Notes under the pieces: model-generated
What the model was told of the DNA's origin: nothing
The model's input: only the letters and a program-made list of their open reading frames with translations
Database searches by the model: none
Translations under genes and position numbers: made by a program
Assembly (NCBI GenBank): GCA_041907665.1
Contig: JAYRGW010000002.1
Location: 62,001 to 126,000, forward strand
Length of the DNA: 64,000 bases
Direction of reading: 5' to 3'
Source of the DNA: JAAYUD01 sp041907665
GTDB taxonomy: Bacteria > Bacteroidota > Bacteroidia > Bacteroidales > Bacteroidaceae
Shown here: piece after piece, positions 17,855 to 27,691 of the stretch
Position numbering within the stretch: the stretch's first letter is position 1
Layout: each line of letters opens with the position of its first letter

Positions 17855-19414
17855 TCAATATTCCCCTGTCGAAACAGGTTTTATTGATTTGAATCCTTTC
17901 AATTTATATATGTATAAATTAAATGAAGGCTCACCACGATAGTTACAACTTATTTTAAGGCACGGATCAACATGTTCAAAAGCGTCACAGATATTCTTTG
18001 AAAGAGGAGGTGACAATTCATCTTTTCCCGAAGAAGAACAATCAACAAAAATAGCATCGTACCCTTTATTGTTATATTGTTCTATCCCTTTCCACAATTG
18101 ATATTGGCACATACGAGACCCAGTATTAAAAAAATAAATACAATTATTTGGGTATAGATAAAACAGCAGCTCTGATGTAAGCATATAATCATCTGTGAAA
18201 ATAAATGTTTTCTGCGGATTGGCAGTTGCATTATAAATACTATCGACCTTATTCGCGACACTTTTCCAAGTCGACAATTTCTTAACCGGATCAACATCCA
18301 AAGGAAGGATCTTTTTTGATATTGGACTAGTCCACATAGGTATTGTCATCACAATTAGCAATAAAGAAATCGTTATTCCAAACAAGATTTTAGCTATCTT
18401 CTCTTTATTATGATCAACAATATAAGATGAAAGTAAAAGTGGAAGTGGAGTATAAACAAACATGGTCCAATTAATATTTGCTTCATGCGTCTTTATTATT
18501 GATATAAAGAAAAACAGCACCCAAATAAAAACGATAGGAACAATAAAATAAGACGATATCTTATTCCTTTTGTGATGAATGAATATCTTATAATAGAAAA
18601 CAACAAACAAAGGAGACATTATCAATATCTGACCCAGCATAAAATTCAAAATATTCAATAAATTCCATGAAAGCGGATGAGACATATTGTCTATTCCCGA
18701 CAGGCCTCCGATGTGCTTCAGCCCTACAAGCTGGTGATCTATATTCCAAAATATTACGGGAGAAAAAATAGCCAATCCTATTAAGAGTGAAATATACAGA
18801 GCTTTGTTAGATAGTTGCTTGCGATCGTAAATGATTAAATAGACAAACAATATAGGTATAAAAAAGAGCATGGCATACTTTCCCATAGAACCGACCCCTA
18901 TAGAAAGCCCCAAAGCTATCCAATAACGCCATTTTCCTGTTTCTGCAGCTTCCCAATAAAAATAAGAAGACAAGAGCCAGAATAATAACAATATACTGTC
19001 GGTAGAATAGATCAAAGAGACCTCAAAATAAAAAGGCATAACAAAAACGAGCATAGAAGCCCAGAAAGCTTTTCGTTGAGAACGAAAAACTTTATATGCA
19101 AAAAGATATGTAACCCACCCTATCAACATGCCACATAATATAGCGTTGATTCTAACTGACAACTCGGAGTGTCCAAAAAGAGATTGAGTAATGTAATTAC
19201 AGAAAGCTATCAATGGAGGTTTTGAATAGTATGACCAGCTAAGGTGCGAGGACCATGTCCAATATTGAGCCTCATCTCCATGGAGCGAAAGAAGCCCAGA
19301 CAAGACGTAAAGGCACCTAAAAATAGCGGCTATAGCATGAATAGATAAAGCCAAAATAAAATATTTATAAGATATTATCTTATCTCGGGACAAAACACAT
19401 TTATTATTATGCAT
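17855..19414 (-). CDS. GT39-family glycosyltransferase (ArnT/RgtD-like)
   Basis: A 519-residue polytopic membrane protein with about a dozen hydrophobic segments. The first periplasmic loop contains LHGDEAQYWTWSSHLSWSYYSKPPLIAF, the acidic motif and PP(L/M)IA signature of ArnT/PMT-type (GT39/GT83) transferases. These take a sugar from a polyprenyl-phosphate carrier and add it to lipid A, core or protein on the periplasmic side. It is the last gene of the operon GT2, LAB_N protein, sugar epimerase, GT39, which supplies the matching lipid-linked sugar pathway. The acceptor is not visible from sequence. Confidence 0.85.
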   Translation of the reverse strand: MHNNKCVLSRDKIISYKYFILALSIHAIAAIFRCLYVLSGLLSLHGDEAQYWTWSSHLSWSYYSKPPLIAFCNYITQSLFGHSELSVRINAILCGMLIGWVTYLFAYKVFRSQRKAFWASMLVFVMPFYFEVSLIYSTDSILLLFWLLSSYFYWEAAETGKWRYWIALGLSIGVGSMGKYAMLFFIPILFVYLIIYDRKQLSNKALYISLLIGLAIFSPVIFWNIDHQLVGLKHIGGLSGIDNMSHPLSWNLLNILNFMLGQILIMSPLFVVFYYKIFIHHKRNKISSYFIVPIVFIWVLFFFISIIKTHEANINWTMFVYTPLPLLLSSYIVDHNKEKIAKILFGITISLLLIVMTIPMWTSPISKKILPLDVDPVKKLSTWKSVANKVDSIYNATANPQKTFIFTDDYMLTSELLFYLYPNNCIYFFNTGSRMCQYQLWKGIEQYNNKGYDAIFVDCSSSGKDELSPPLSKNICDAFEHVDPCLKISCNYRGEPSFNLYIYKLKGFKSIKPVSTGEY

Positions 19415-19436
19415 GACAATTTTCTTTAAAAACTAC

Positions 19437-20447
19437 TTATTGAATATAAGTACCTCGGTACCATTCGTATAAATTCTGAATGCCGTCTTTTATTGTAACC
19501 TTTGGCCGAAACCCAAAGTCTTTACTTATTTTAGAAATATCGGCATAAGTTTCGCATACATCACCAGGCTGCATACTTAGATACTCGCATTTAGCCTTTT
19601 TATCAGTAACTTCTTCAATAGTATGTATAAACGACATTAGTTCTATCGGATGAGAATTCCCGATATTGTATATTCGATACGGCACCTTAGATGAGGGTGG
19701 ATTCATAAGGGCTAATTTAGTACCGGCAATGATGTCATCAATATAAGTAAAATCTCTTTTCATTTGCCCATGATTAAACACACGAATAGTGCGACTATGC
19801 ATAACGGCATCCAAAAACAAGAAAGGTGCCATATCAGGACGCCCCCACGGTCCATATACTGTAAAATAACGTAACCCGGTAGTAGGGATTTGGTATAACT
19901 TGCTATATGAGTATGCCAACAATTCATCAGATTTCTTAGTAGCTCCATATAAACTTACAGGCTCATCGGCTATGTCATTCTCTGAATATGGAAGCTTTAC
20001 ATTAGCTCCATATATGCTACTGGAACTAATAAAAACGAAATGTTTTATAGGATTATATCGGCATGCTTCCAATATATTCATAAAGCCTATAATATTGGAT
20101 TGAATATAAACATCGGGATTTTCAATAGAGTATCGAACTCCAGCTTGAGCTGCAAGATTGCAAACAATATCAAAACCATTATCGACAAAAAGACAATTAA
20201 CAGCATTTTTATCGGATATATCTATTCTTTTAAATTTATAGTTTTCATAAATATTACTATTAACATACTGCCCTTCTATTACTGATGAAGAGTCAACGCC
20301 CATCAATTTAAGCCGCTCATACTTCAATTTCACGTCATAATAGTTATTTAAATTATCAATACCTACTACTTCAAAGCCATCATCTAATAGCTTTTTACAA
20401 AGATAATATCCGATGAAACCGGCAGCCCCTGTAACTAATACCTTCAT
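19437..20447 (-). CDS. NAD-dependent epimerase, UDP-glucuronate 4-epimerase-like
   Basis: A 336-residue extended SDR enzyme. The NAD site is TGAAGFIGYYL near residue 6, Ser sits in SSSSIYG near 142 and the catalytic pair in YGATKK (YxxxK) near 166. The segments GIDNLNNYYDVKLKYERL and YGPWGRPDMAPFLF are characteristic of UDP-glucuronate 4-epimerases, giving UDP-galacturonate. The start at 20447 overlaps the preceding stop by ATGA, indicating translational coupling, and removes nine extra residues of a longer frame. In this operon it would provide the sugar that GT2 loads on a lipid carrier. Confidence 0.85.
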   Translation of the reverse strand: MKVLVTGAAGFIGYYLCKKLLDDGFEVVGIDNLNNYYDVKLKYERLKLMGVDSSSVIEGQYVNSNIYENYKFKRIDISDKNAVNCLFVDNGFDIVCNLAAQAGVRYSIENPDVYIQSNIIGFMNILEACRYNPIKHFVFISSSSIYGANVKLPYSENDIADEPVSLYGATKKSDELLAYSYSKLYQIPTTGLRYFTVYGPWGRPDMAPFLFLDAVMHSRTIRVFNHGQMKRDFTYIDDIIAGTKLALMNPPSSKVPYRIYNIGNSHPIELMSFIHTIEEVTDKKAKCEYLSMQPGDVCETYADISKISKDFGFRPKVTIKDGIQNLYEWYRGTYIQ

Positions 20448-21070
20448 TGTTGATCTTTTTTTAATTCTTTCCATCCTATCATCACATTGCGTATATAAGC
20501 AATCAATCCGACAGACTGTCCCAACATCAACACCAAATCATGCCTAATAATGGCATAAATAATGATTATGAAAGACCCAAGTAAACTGATATACCAAAAT
20601 TCTGCAGGTAAAATGGAATAATGTTTATGATACGAATAATACCATTGATAAACAAATCGTAGAGTAAATATGATTTGCCCTACCGATCCAAATACAATAA
20701 GCCCAAAAGGAATATCTTTTCGGCCGAAAAATGTAAGAGCAAAATGATTGATATCACGAGTAAAATACCCAATAAGAACAGCGGGCAATAGATACAATGC
20801 TACTCGAATCCAAATCGATATTTTGTTCCATGCCCCTTTGATTTTTAAATTCCAGATGTATATAAAGTAAGTGATCGATTGCCCCAATATAATAGAAAAA
20901 TCATGTCGAAGCCATCCATAAAAGAAAAATACACATGCTCCAGTCAAGCTGAATACCCAAAAAAGAGAAGGTGAAAGAACCTTTTTATAATGTTCAGACA
21001 ACAACCATTGAACGAGAGTTCTGGCAAAGAAAAAACCTTGCCCAATAAGTCCTATCAGAAACGTAAGCAT
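20444..21070 (-). CDS. Membrane protein with two LAB_N repeats
   Basis: A 208-residue, about six-segment membrane protein consisting of two copies of the lipid-A-disaccharide-synthase N-terminal-like (LAB_N) domain. Each copy shows aromatic-QW..S, then P..FW..SL.G, then Y..(I/L)RHD...(L/M)LGQS and I.N. The two halves are therefore an internal duplication. Such proteins often neighbour dolichol-phosphate-type GT2 and GT39 genes, and a role in handling or flipping the lipid-linked sugar has been suggested by context only. Four-base overlap with the epimerase, 3 bases after GT2. Confidence 0.8.
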   Translation of the reverse strand: MLTFLIGLIGQGFFFARTLVQWLLSEHYKKVLSPSLFWVFSLTGACVFFFYGWLRHDFSIILGQSITYFIYIWNLKIKGAWNKISIWIRVALYLLPAVLIGYFTRDINHFALTFFGRKDIPFGLIVFGSVGQIIFTLRFVYQWYYSYHKHYSILPAEFWYISLLGSFIIIIYAIIRHDLVLMLGQSVGLIAYIRNVMIGWKELKKDQQ

Positions 21071-21073
21071 AAA

Positions 21074-21805
21074 CTATATATTCTTATCATTTATTTGATA
21101 GTCAATATAGCGATGGGCCATCCATTGATAACCAAAGCAATCTTCAAAAGAAGAAAGCATTCTGTTTGAAAGACTATACTTAGACTTTCCAGCAACACGA
21201 GGAAAGTGCTTAACAGGAACTTCTTTATATCGTCCACCTCTTTGAAGCAATATTAATGCAGGAATAAACCGATGCATACCTATAAAAAATGGTATCCGTT
21301 TGGCATAGTCTTTCTGAATCACTTTCAGTGGACAACCCGTATCGGAAGCTCCATCTTTAGTCATCATTCTCCGGAAGCCATTGCCTATTTTCGATTGTAA
21401 TTTCTTAAAATAAGAATCTTTTCTATTAGATCGTATTCCTGTCACAAGGGGATAGTCTTTGGCATAAAGCAATAACATGTTGAAATCTTCTGGGGCCGTC
21501 TGCAAATCGGCGTCAATATACCCGATAAACTTACTTTCGGAAAAATCAATACCAGCCTTAAGAGCAGCACTTAAGCCACAATTCTCTTTAAAAGATATAT
21601 AGAAAAAATGGTCATAATGTCGACAAATATCCTTTATCATTTCAAAGCCACCATCATTGGATGCATCATTAACAAACAAGACACATGCACGATAAATAGA
21701 CAATGGCAGAAATTCATTTAATCTTTTCCCCAACGCTTCTATATTATCTGCTTCATTATAAACAGGCACAATGATTGTAAATTCATATTGACTTGTATAA
21801 TTCAT
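21074..21805 (-). CDS. GT2 glycosyltransferase (polyprenyl-phosphate glycosyltransferase-like)
   Basis: A 243-residue family-2 glycosyltransferase resembling dolichol-phosphate mannosyltransferase, ArnC and RgtE. It has IIVPVYNEADNIEAL at the N-terminus, the donor-binding DASNDGG, the DxD-equivalent YIDADLQTAPEDF and the conserved GIRSNRKDS segment. No C-terminal membrane domain is present, so it probably acts at the inner face of the cytoplasmic membrane, putting a sugar on undecaprenyl phosphate. First gene of the glycosylation operon. No exact -7 element was found in the 83 bases upstream. Confidence 0.88.
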   Translation of the reverse strand: MNYTSQYEFTIIVPVYNEADNIEALGKRLNEFLPLSIYRACVLFVNDASNDGGFEMIKDICRHYDHFFYISFKENCGLSAALKAGIDFSESKFIGYIDADLQTAPEDFNMLLLYAKDYPLVTGIRSNRKDSYFKKLQSKIGNGFRRMMTKDGASDTGCPLKVIQKDYAKRIPFFIGMHRFIPALILLQRGGRYKEVPVKHFPRVAGKSKYSLSNRMLSSFEDCFGYQWMAHRYIDYQINDKNI

Positions 21806-21888
21806 AATAGTTGTAGTATTACTCTATCTTTCACAATAATGATATCATAAATCGATTATCAACTTTTATATCCCAATATAACGACTTA

Positions 21889-23319
21889 TCATACTCCAAT
21901 TACTCCTTTAAAGAAGTGCTCTTCTGTATGATAAGCCGAATATATAATCACTGAACTTGTTCTGCCAGTAGTTAAGAAATAGGCTGTACGACAATTTAAG
22001 TATTGCGCTACAGCATCGGTATATTGATCCCGGGCTTGTTGACTTTGAGTTTGAGCATTGAGCAAATCACTCATTGTCGAGGTACCTGCATGATAATAAT
22101 CTTGGTTCAGACGCAAATTTTCAGTAGATTTTTCAATACTTTTCTTTGCTAGCTCTATTTGCTTATAAGCATTATCCAAATCATTATATGCACTTTGCAT
22201 CTGAATGAGCAACATTTGACGGCTATCGTCTCGAGTTTGTCTTGCAATCGTCTCGGCCAATTCTTGGCGACGCACACTATGCTTTGTACTCCACCAATCA
22301 CTAATAGGAATGCTTACCGTGGCCAAACCTATCACTTTAACATGACCGATATTGGACAAGTCCTGATAGACTCCGGCAGCACCAACAGATACAGTAGGCA
22401 ACAGAGCTCCTCGTTTCAACTTAGTCTGAAGAACATTGGCCTCAACATTTTTATCAAGCAATTGAGATTCGGTTCTATTACTCAATGCGGCGAGATGATC
22501 GGTAAAGTAAATTGCTGGATTAGGAGTGTCATCTGCCAATTTTGTATCAATCTTTATGTCTTCTCCAGCTATTCCAACATACTGAGCCAAAACCATCTTA
22601 CAGAGTTTAATGCCGTTATCTAATTTCAAACGATTAGTTGCAACTTCATTCTGTTTTAGTTCAACACTTAAGACATCATTCTTATTAGAAACACCTTCTT
22701 TATAAGCATTCTCTGCATCTTGGTGAATGCGTTGAAGCTGAAGGTCCACAATATCAAGTGTTTTTTGTTTTTCGTAAAGAGTCAAAAGCTGATTGTAGTA
22801 TTGTTCTGTCGTATTAAGAATATCATCTTTTGATTGCTGAAGTTGTAAACGACGAATTTCTGTCTGAAGCTTCGCCAACTTGTTACCATTCGTAATCTGA
22901 CCACCGGCATAAATAGGCTGCATAGCCATCAAATTGACCAAAGTCCCATGATCAATAGCTTGCAATGTAAAAGAGGTTGGCAGAGAAGATAATGCCGAAG
23001 GATTAAGACCCAGCTGCGTAATAGTCGTTGCCAGCTGTTGTTGTTCTGTTGGCGACATACTAATCTTCTCTTTTATAAGGTAATCACTGGAGCGAAAATA
23101 AGTTCCAGAAGCCGAAACCGTAGGAAAATACTTAGAAAAAGCTTCCTTCTCTTGTTCCCTAGCCTGCTCTATATTGATAAGGCCATTTTTTATCTTAATA
23201 TTATTGTCCAATGCCATTCGTCGGCAATCAGCAAGAGTATACACTTTCTGCGCCGGCAATAAAACCGGAGCAGAAAGTAATAGCACACCTAACATAATAT
23301 ATGTTTTCAAACTTTTCAT
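21889..23319 (-). CDS. TolC-family outer-membrane efflux channel
   Basis: A 476-residue TolC-like protein with signal peptide MKSLKTYIMLGVLLLSAPVLLPAQ, followed by two long coiled-coil repeat halves (KVYTLADCRRMALDNNIKI, later LNAQTQSQQARDQYTDAVAQY) typical of outer-membrane efflux proteins. The start at 23319 is chosen for the signal peptide over an in-frame ATG nine codons earlier. It is the third gene of the leftward efflux operon after adaptor and RND pump, forming a complete tripartite exporter. Confidence 0.92.
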   Translation of the reverse strand: MKSLKTYIMLGVLLLSAPVLLPAQKVYTLADCRRMALDNNIKIKNGLINIEQAREQEKEAFSKYFPTVSASGTYFRSSDYLIKEKISMSPTEQQQLATTITQLGLNPSALSSLPTSFTLQAIDHGTLVNLMAMQPIYAGGQITNGNKLAKLQTEIRRLQLQQSKDDILNTTEQYYNQLLTLYEKQKTLDIVDLQLQRIHQDAENAYKEGVSNKNDVLSVELKQNEVATNRLKLDNGIKLCKMVLAQYVGIAGEDIKIDTKLADDTPNPAIYFTDHLAALSNRTESQLLDKNVEANVLQTKLKRGALLPTVSVGAAGVYQDLSNIGHVKVIGLATVSIPISDWWSTKHSVRRQELAETIARQTRDDSRQMLLIQMQSAYNDLDNAYKQIELAKKSIEKSTENLRLNQDYYHAGTSTMSDLLNAQTQSQQARDQYTDAVAQYLNCRTAYFLTTGRTSSVIIYSAYHTEEHFFKGVIGV

Positions 23320-23352
23320 TTTGCTACTTTTATTATTATAACTCATACTACA

Positions 23353-26300
23353 TTAATAGGGCAAACTGTCCATTTTCGCTCTCAAATCAGCAGCCCTCTG
23401 TTTTTCATCCTTCAATCTTCGTTTTTTATCTTCTATCCTAAATATCATCCAATAACCAATAGGAATCATGGTAATAATAAAAAACATTGCTATGATTGTA
23501 CCGAAACAAACAACAACCCCCATAGGCCCCCACATTGGGGTATTTTGTATCACCATTGGAACGACACCCATCGAGGCAGCCGCACTTGTCAGAAAAATAG
23601 GGCGCATACGACGTTGAGCTGCTTGCAAAGCAGCATGTTTGGCACTCAGTCGATGCTTTACTCTCAACTCCTCTGCATAATCCACCATAATGATACCATT
23701 TCGGACAATGATTCCCATCAATGAAATAAGTCCCAATATACCCGTCATACCAAGTTCTTGATGCATCGTAAGGACCCCTGTGGCACCACCAAGCAAAGAA
23801 AATAACAAAGAAAACATAATAAGCAACGACAATCGGATATCTTTAAGATGGAACAACAAAATGGCAAAAATAATAAGAATTGATATTGAGAGCCCGCCAT
23901 AAATCTGAGGACCATTTTCGTTATCACTCTCACGCTGCCCACCTGCTGTCATTTTCACCCCTTTTGGTAGCTGAAGGGAAGAAAGATTATGCAACACTTC
24001 ATTTGTTATAGAGTTTAAATTGAATCCTCGCTCTATATCAGCAAAGATGGATATTGTTCGAATACCATTTCGGCGAACGATCATTCCTTCTTCCCAATTA
24101 GGCTTGACTTGTGCAATTTGTCTTAAGGGAACATTCACGCCAGGAATCATACCACTGACCATTGCATTGTTCAGATCGCTGGGATGTTGCAATCCGGCAT
24201 GAGAATCTTTCAACATTACATTGACCGGATAATCACCCTCCCAAACAGTAGTAAGTGGAACACCTGAACTGAAACGAGTACCAAGATTGAGCGAAAGCAA
24301 TGTTTTGTTAATGCCGAGACGATTTGCCTCATCATTATCCATAACTACATCCATTCGACTTCCTGTCCCTTCAAAGTTACTACGCACCACTAGCAAGTGA
24401 GGATTGTTTCGCATTTGTTGCATAGCCTTATCAACAGCGGCATGAAGCTGCTGTAAGTTTTCCCCGCTAAACCGAATTTCAATAGGTGAAGTTGCATCAG
24501 AGTAATCCAACTGCTTAAAGCGCACTATTGCATTACTGAAATGAGCCGTATATTTCGGCGTCAATTCATCAAGCAATTCTTCTGTTTCTTTATTGCCGGC
24601 TGTATTGACAATAAATTGAGCATAATTGGTTCCTCCCATTTGTGGAGCATAAGATGTTTGGAAACGAGGAGAACTACAGCCATAAAAAGTAGTAATATTT
24701 GTAACCCTCTTATCTTTCTTAATAATATCACGCAAACTATCAGAAACTTGTGCCGTACGCTCAATAGCTGTTCCTGTGGGTAGATAGAGCTCGACAGCGA
24801 ATTGATTACGCTCTGCCCTAGGCATAAGCTTCTGTGGAAGTCTGCCAAACAGATAACCGCCTATCACTACAGATAATACGCCGATACCCAATGTTACAAA
24901 AGGATGAGCAAAACAAGTAACGATAAGTTTATTGTAATAATGCTGAATGTAATCCAAAAAGGTTTTACGCTTTTTCTTGCCATCGGTATTTTTTAGTCCT
25001 TTCTTAATAAAGGTGAACTGCATCCAAGGAACCACAAAAACAGCAATGAGCAAGGATGTGCCAAGTACAATGGAAACCCCCAACGGAAACCACTTGACAA
25101 AATCGTACATCATACCTCTCATCGTTATAAGCAACGGGAAGAATGTAATAGAGATGGCTAGAGTAGCACTAAAGATAGAAGAGAAGAACTCCTTGGCCGA
25201 TGCTGACGCAGCATGCCAGCGACTCATCCCTCCGTCAACCTTTTCTATGTAACAGTCTATAATAACAATAGAGTTGTCGACTATCATACCCAACGTCACA
25301 ATAAGAGCAGCAAGTGTAACAGTATTAAGTTCTATCCCGGTTGAGTAGAATATACCCAGTGAAATGAAGATGGTTATCGGAATAGTACTTGCCGCCACAC
25401 TGGCTACTCTCATGGGAAGTAATAACATAATGACCAGTACAACAGAGCAAATAGCGATGAACAATTCTTTGAGAAAATCTACAATAGAAGAGTTCACTAC
25501 ATTACCCTGGTCGGTAATAGTATAAATAGAGACATCTTTTGGTAATGTTTGCTTGAAATCCTTGAGAATATCTTTGACTTTATCTCCGAAACTAACAATA
25601 TTACGTCCTTCATTCATTTCGAGTGAAAGAACAATACATTTCTTTCCATTGTTCTTAACATAAGAATCGGCATCGGGATATTCTCTTTTTATAGTAGCAA
25701 TATCTCGCAATCGGATAACACTTCCCGAGGGATCAGAATAAACGATTTGTTGCGCTATGTCATTTTCGGTATTGAGCGGTGAACGAAGATGAATAGGACG
25801 CACAGTGTTTTTATCGTCTACCGATCCGCTTACAACAGTCAATCCCTGAGTGCTCAAATTACTTAACAGAGTGGCAGTATTCAAACCATAGTTTGACAAA
25901 CGATCGCGATCAATATAAACTCCTATTTGTTCCGACTGCTCACCGTAAACACGAAGATTGGCCATTTCAGGAATAGTACGAAGCCTATCTTGCAGATTCG
26001 TCATATAATTATGTAGATCCCGATAGGTTTTGTTATTGCTTTCCAGTGCCACTAACATGGCCGAAGTATCACCAAAATCATCATTTGCAATAAGTGCCAT
26101 CACTCCAGGCGGTAGACTACTCTTGAATTGTTGCAAACGTATTTTAAACTTACTCCAAAACTCATCTTTCTTATTTATATTGTCATTCAATTCGACAAAA
26201 ACATAACAAACACCATCTTTGCTTTGAGAATACGTCTTGCTCTTTTTTATTTCTTTAAATTCCCACAAGAACTTTTCAAGGGGTTTGGTGAGTTGTTCCT

Positions 26301-26499
26301 CTATTTCATTGGATGTAGCACCGGGATAAACACCGACTACCACACCTTGCCTGACAGTAAAAGTAGGAAATTCATTCTTTGGCATATAAACTAAAGAATA
26401 AATACCAAAACAGATCAATACCGTTACGATGAGCAACATAATGCTTTTGTAATGCATTACGCTTTCAACTATATCACGTTTTAGAGATTTATTTGTCAT
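23353..26499 (-). CDS. RND efflux pump, inner-membrane permease
   Basis: A 1048-residue AcrB-superfamily permease with twelve expected membrane segments: one at residues 18-38, a cluster at about 340-500, another after 530 and a cluster at about 860-1020, separated by two large periplasmic domains. The TM4 segment reads GMIVDNSIVIID, having the usual aspartate but not the full GLLVDDAIV motif of AcrB, while GIIVRNGIIMVDYAEE marks the second half. It uses the proton gradient to export small molecules; substrates cannot be predicted. It overlaps the adaptor gene by 4 bases. Confidence 0.93.
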   Translation of the reverse strand: MTNKSLKRDIVESVMHYKSIMLLIVTVLICFGIYSLVYMPKNEFPTFTVRQGVVVGVYPGATSNEIEEQLTKPLEKFLWEFKEIKKSKTYSQSKDGVCYVFVELNDNINKKDEFWSKFKIRLQQFKSSLPPGVMALIANDDFGDTSAMLVALESNNKTYRDLHNYMTNLQDRLRTIPEMANLRVYGEQSEQIGVYIDRDRLSNYGLNTATLLSNLSTQGLTVVSGSVDDKNTVRPIHLRSPLNTENDIAQQIVYSDPSGSVIRLRDIATIKREYPDADSYVKNNGKKCIVLSLEMNEGRNIVSFGDKVKDILKDFKQTLPKDVSIYTITDQGNVVNSSIVDFLKELFIAICSVVLVIMLLLPMRVASVAASTIPITIFISLGIFYSTGIELNTVTLAALIVTLGMIVDNSIVIIDCYIEKVDGGMSRWHAASASAKEFFSSIFSATLAISITFFPLLITMRGMMYDFVKWFPLGVSIVLGTSLLIAVFVVPWMQFTFIKKGLKNTDGKKKRKTFLDYIQHYYNKLIVTCFAHPFVTLGIGVLSVVIGGYLFGRLPQKLMPRAERNQFAVELYLPTGTAIERTAQVSDSLRDIIKKDKRVTNITTFYGCSSPRFQTSYAPQMGGTNYAQFIVNTAGNKETEELLDELTPKYTAHFSNAIVRFKQLDYSDATSPIEIRFSGENLQQLHAAVDKAMQQMRNNPHLLVVRSNFEGTGSRMDVVMDNDEANRLGINKTLLSLNLGTRFSSGVPLTTVWEGDYPVNVMLKDSHAGLQHPSDLNNAMVSGMIPGVNVPLRQIAQVKPNWEEGMIVRRNGIRTISIFADIERGFNLNSITNEVLHNLSSLQLPKGVKMTAGGQRESDNENGPQIYGGLSISILIIFAILLFHLKDIRLSLLIMFSLLFSLLGGATGVLTMHQELGMTGILGLISLMGIIVRNGIIMVDYAEELRVKHRLSAKHAALQAAQRRMRPIFLTSAAASMGVVPMVIQNTPMWGPMGVVVCFGTIIAMFFIITMIPIGYWMIFRIEDKKRRLKDEKQRAADLRAKMDSLPY

Positions 26500-27521
26500 A
26501 CCGTCTTAATTTTAGATCCCTCGCTCACTTTATTTTGCCCACTCACAATCACAGCATCGCCACTTTCCAACCCATCGAGAATAACGGTCCCCTGATCGCT
26601 CACTCCTCCTGTTTTCACTATTCGTTTCGTAGCGCTACCTCTATTCACTACCCAAACAAAAGTATCATTACCATCTATCATAATGGCTTCTTGTGGAATA
26701 ATCACAGCACTGCCCCTACCTTGGTTATTAATATAAACACTACATACCATACCCGGCAAAAGTATGTGACCATTATTCGCCAATTGGAGCTTAACATCAT
26801 AAGTATGACTAAACACATTGGCTTGAACTCCCTTTTCTATGACTCTGCCCATAAAATGGCGTCCATTTAGCGCATCAACTTTAAAAGTGACATTTTGACC
26901 TAAATGGATGCTTGATATTTCTTTTTCAGGAATCGAAACTTTGACTTTGACCCTCTCAATTTTTACTAATTTAAAACATCCTATACCAGGAGCTACATTG
27001 TTACCTGGATCGACCATCTTTTTAGAAATATATCCCGAAAAAGGCGCACGAAGTACACAATCTCTCAAATTTTTTCGGGCAATACGTTCGGAAGCTTGAG
27101 CCTGAGCGAGCTGTGTCTGTATCTCAATGAACTTTATCTCGGGCAAGCTACCCTTTTTGTATAAGGCATTCATCCTCCTAAAAGCATCCTGAGCTTGAGC
27201 CAATGTTGCTTTTGATATCTGATAAGCATTCATCATTGTAGCTTTATCGAGTACAGCAAGTTCTTGCCCCTGATGCACTGATTGCCCTTCATCGACAAGT
27301 ACTTGAGCTACGGTACCCAAAGTAGCAAAGCTCAATTGTGACCCACACGATTCTTCGACCGTACCTACATAAGTTCTAGTATCAGATTGATACACCGAAC
27401 TTATTTCCATCGTTTTTACCGGTATAATATCCGATACTTCTTCTTTTTGCTTAGGTGAACAACTTATCAATAAAACTACTCCAAGCGCACCGGATAGCGT
27501 CTTAATTACCTCCATCTTCAT
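26496..27521 (-). CDS. RND efflux periplasmic adaptor lipoprotein
   Basis: A 341-residue membrane-fusion protein. The N-terminus ends in the lipobox LLISC (Cys21), so it is lipid-anchored. It then shows the barrel-sandwich half-motif VAQVLVDEGQSVHQGQELAVLDK, a helical hairpin, the second half LRDCVLRAPFSGYISKKMVDPGNNV, a beta-barrel and a membrane-proximal domain. It links the RND pump to the TolC channel. It starts the efflux operon and is transcribed divergently from an AraC-type regulator. Confidence 0.92.
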   Translation of the reverse strand: MKMEVIKTLSGALGVVLLISCSPKQKEEVSDIIPVKTMEISSVYQSDTRTYVGTVEESCGSQLSFATLGTVAQVLVDEGQSVHQGQELAVLDKATMMNAYQISKATLAQAQDAFRRMNALYKKGSLPEIKFIEIQTQLAQAQASERIARKNLRDCVLRAPFSGYISKKMVDPGNNVAPGIGCFKLVKIERVKVKVSIPEKEISSIHLGQNVTFKVDALNGRHFMGRVIEKGVQANVFSHTYDVKLQLANNGHILLPGMVCSVYINNQGRGSAVIIPQEAIMIDGNDTFVWVVNRGSATKRIVKTGGVSDQGTVILDGLESGDAVIVSGQNKVSEGSKIKTV

Positions 27522-27554
27522 CGTTAATCTTTTATTAATTCAACTATTTTGCGA

Positions 27555-27583
27555 CAAAAGTAAAATATTAGCATATTCTCAAA
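27555..27583 (-). promoter_or_regulatory. Promoter of the RND efflux operon
   Basis: Minus strand TTTG (27583-27580), 17-base spacer, TACTTTTG (27562-27555), 34 bases before the adaptor ATG. Both boxes match the Bacteroidota consensus; the spacer is 2 bases short of the usual 19. Confidence 0.6.
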
Positions 27584-27593
27584 AAGGCTAATA
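27566..27593. promoter_or_regulatory. Candidate operator in the efflux promoter
   Basis: A perfect 7-bp inverted repeat, TATTAGC (27566-27572) and GCTAATA (27587-27593) with 14 bases between, straddles the -33 box of the efflux promoter. It is a plausible binding site for the divergent AraC-type regulator; this is inference. Confidence 0.4.
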
Positions 27594-27691
27594 GTGAACA
27601 AAAAGTGTTCGATTTCATTTATTAATAAATATTCTAAATATAAAATTGGTCTGTTTCTAAAGTAAATTATTACATTTACAAAAAAAACGAA

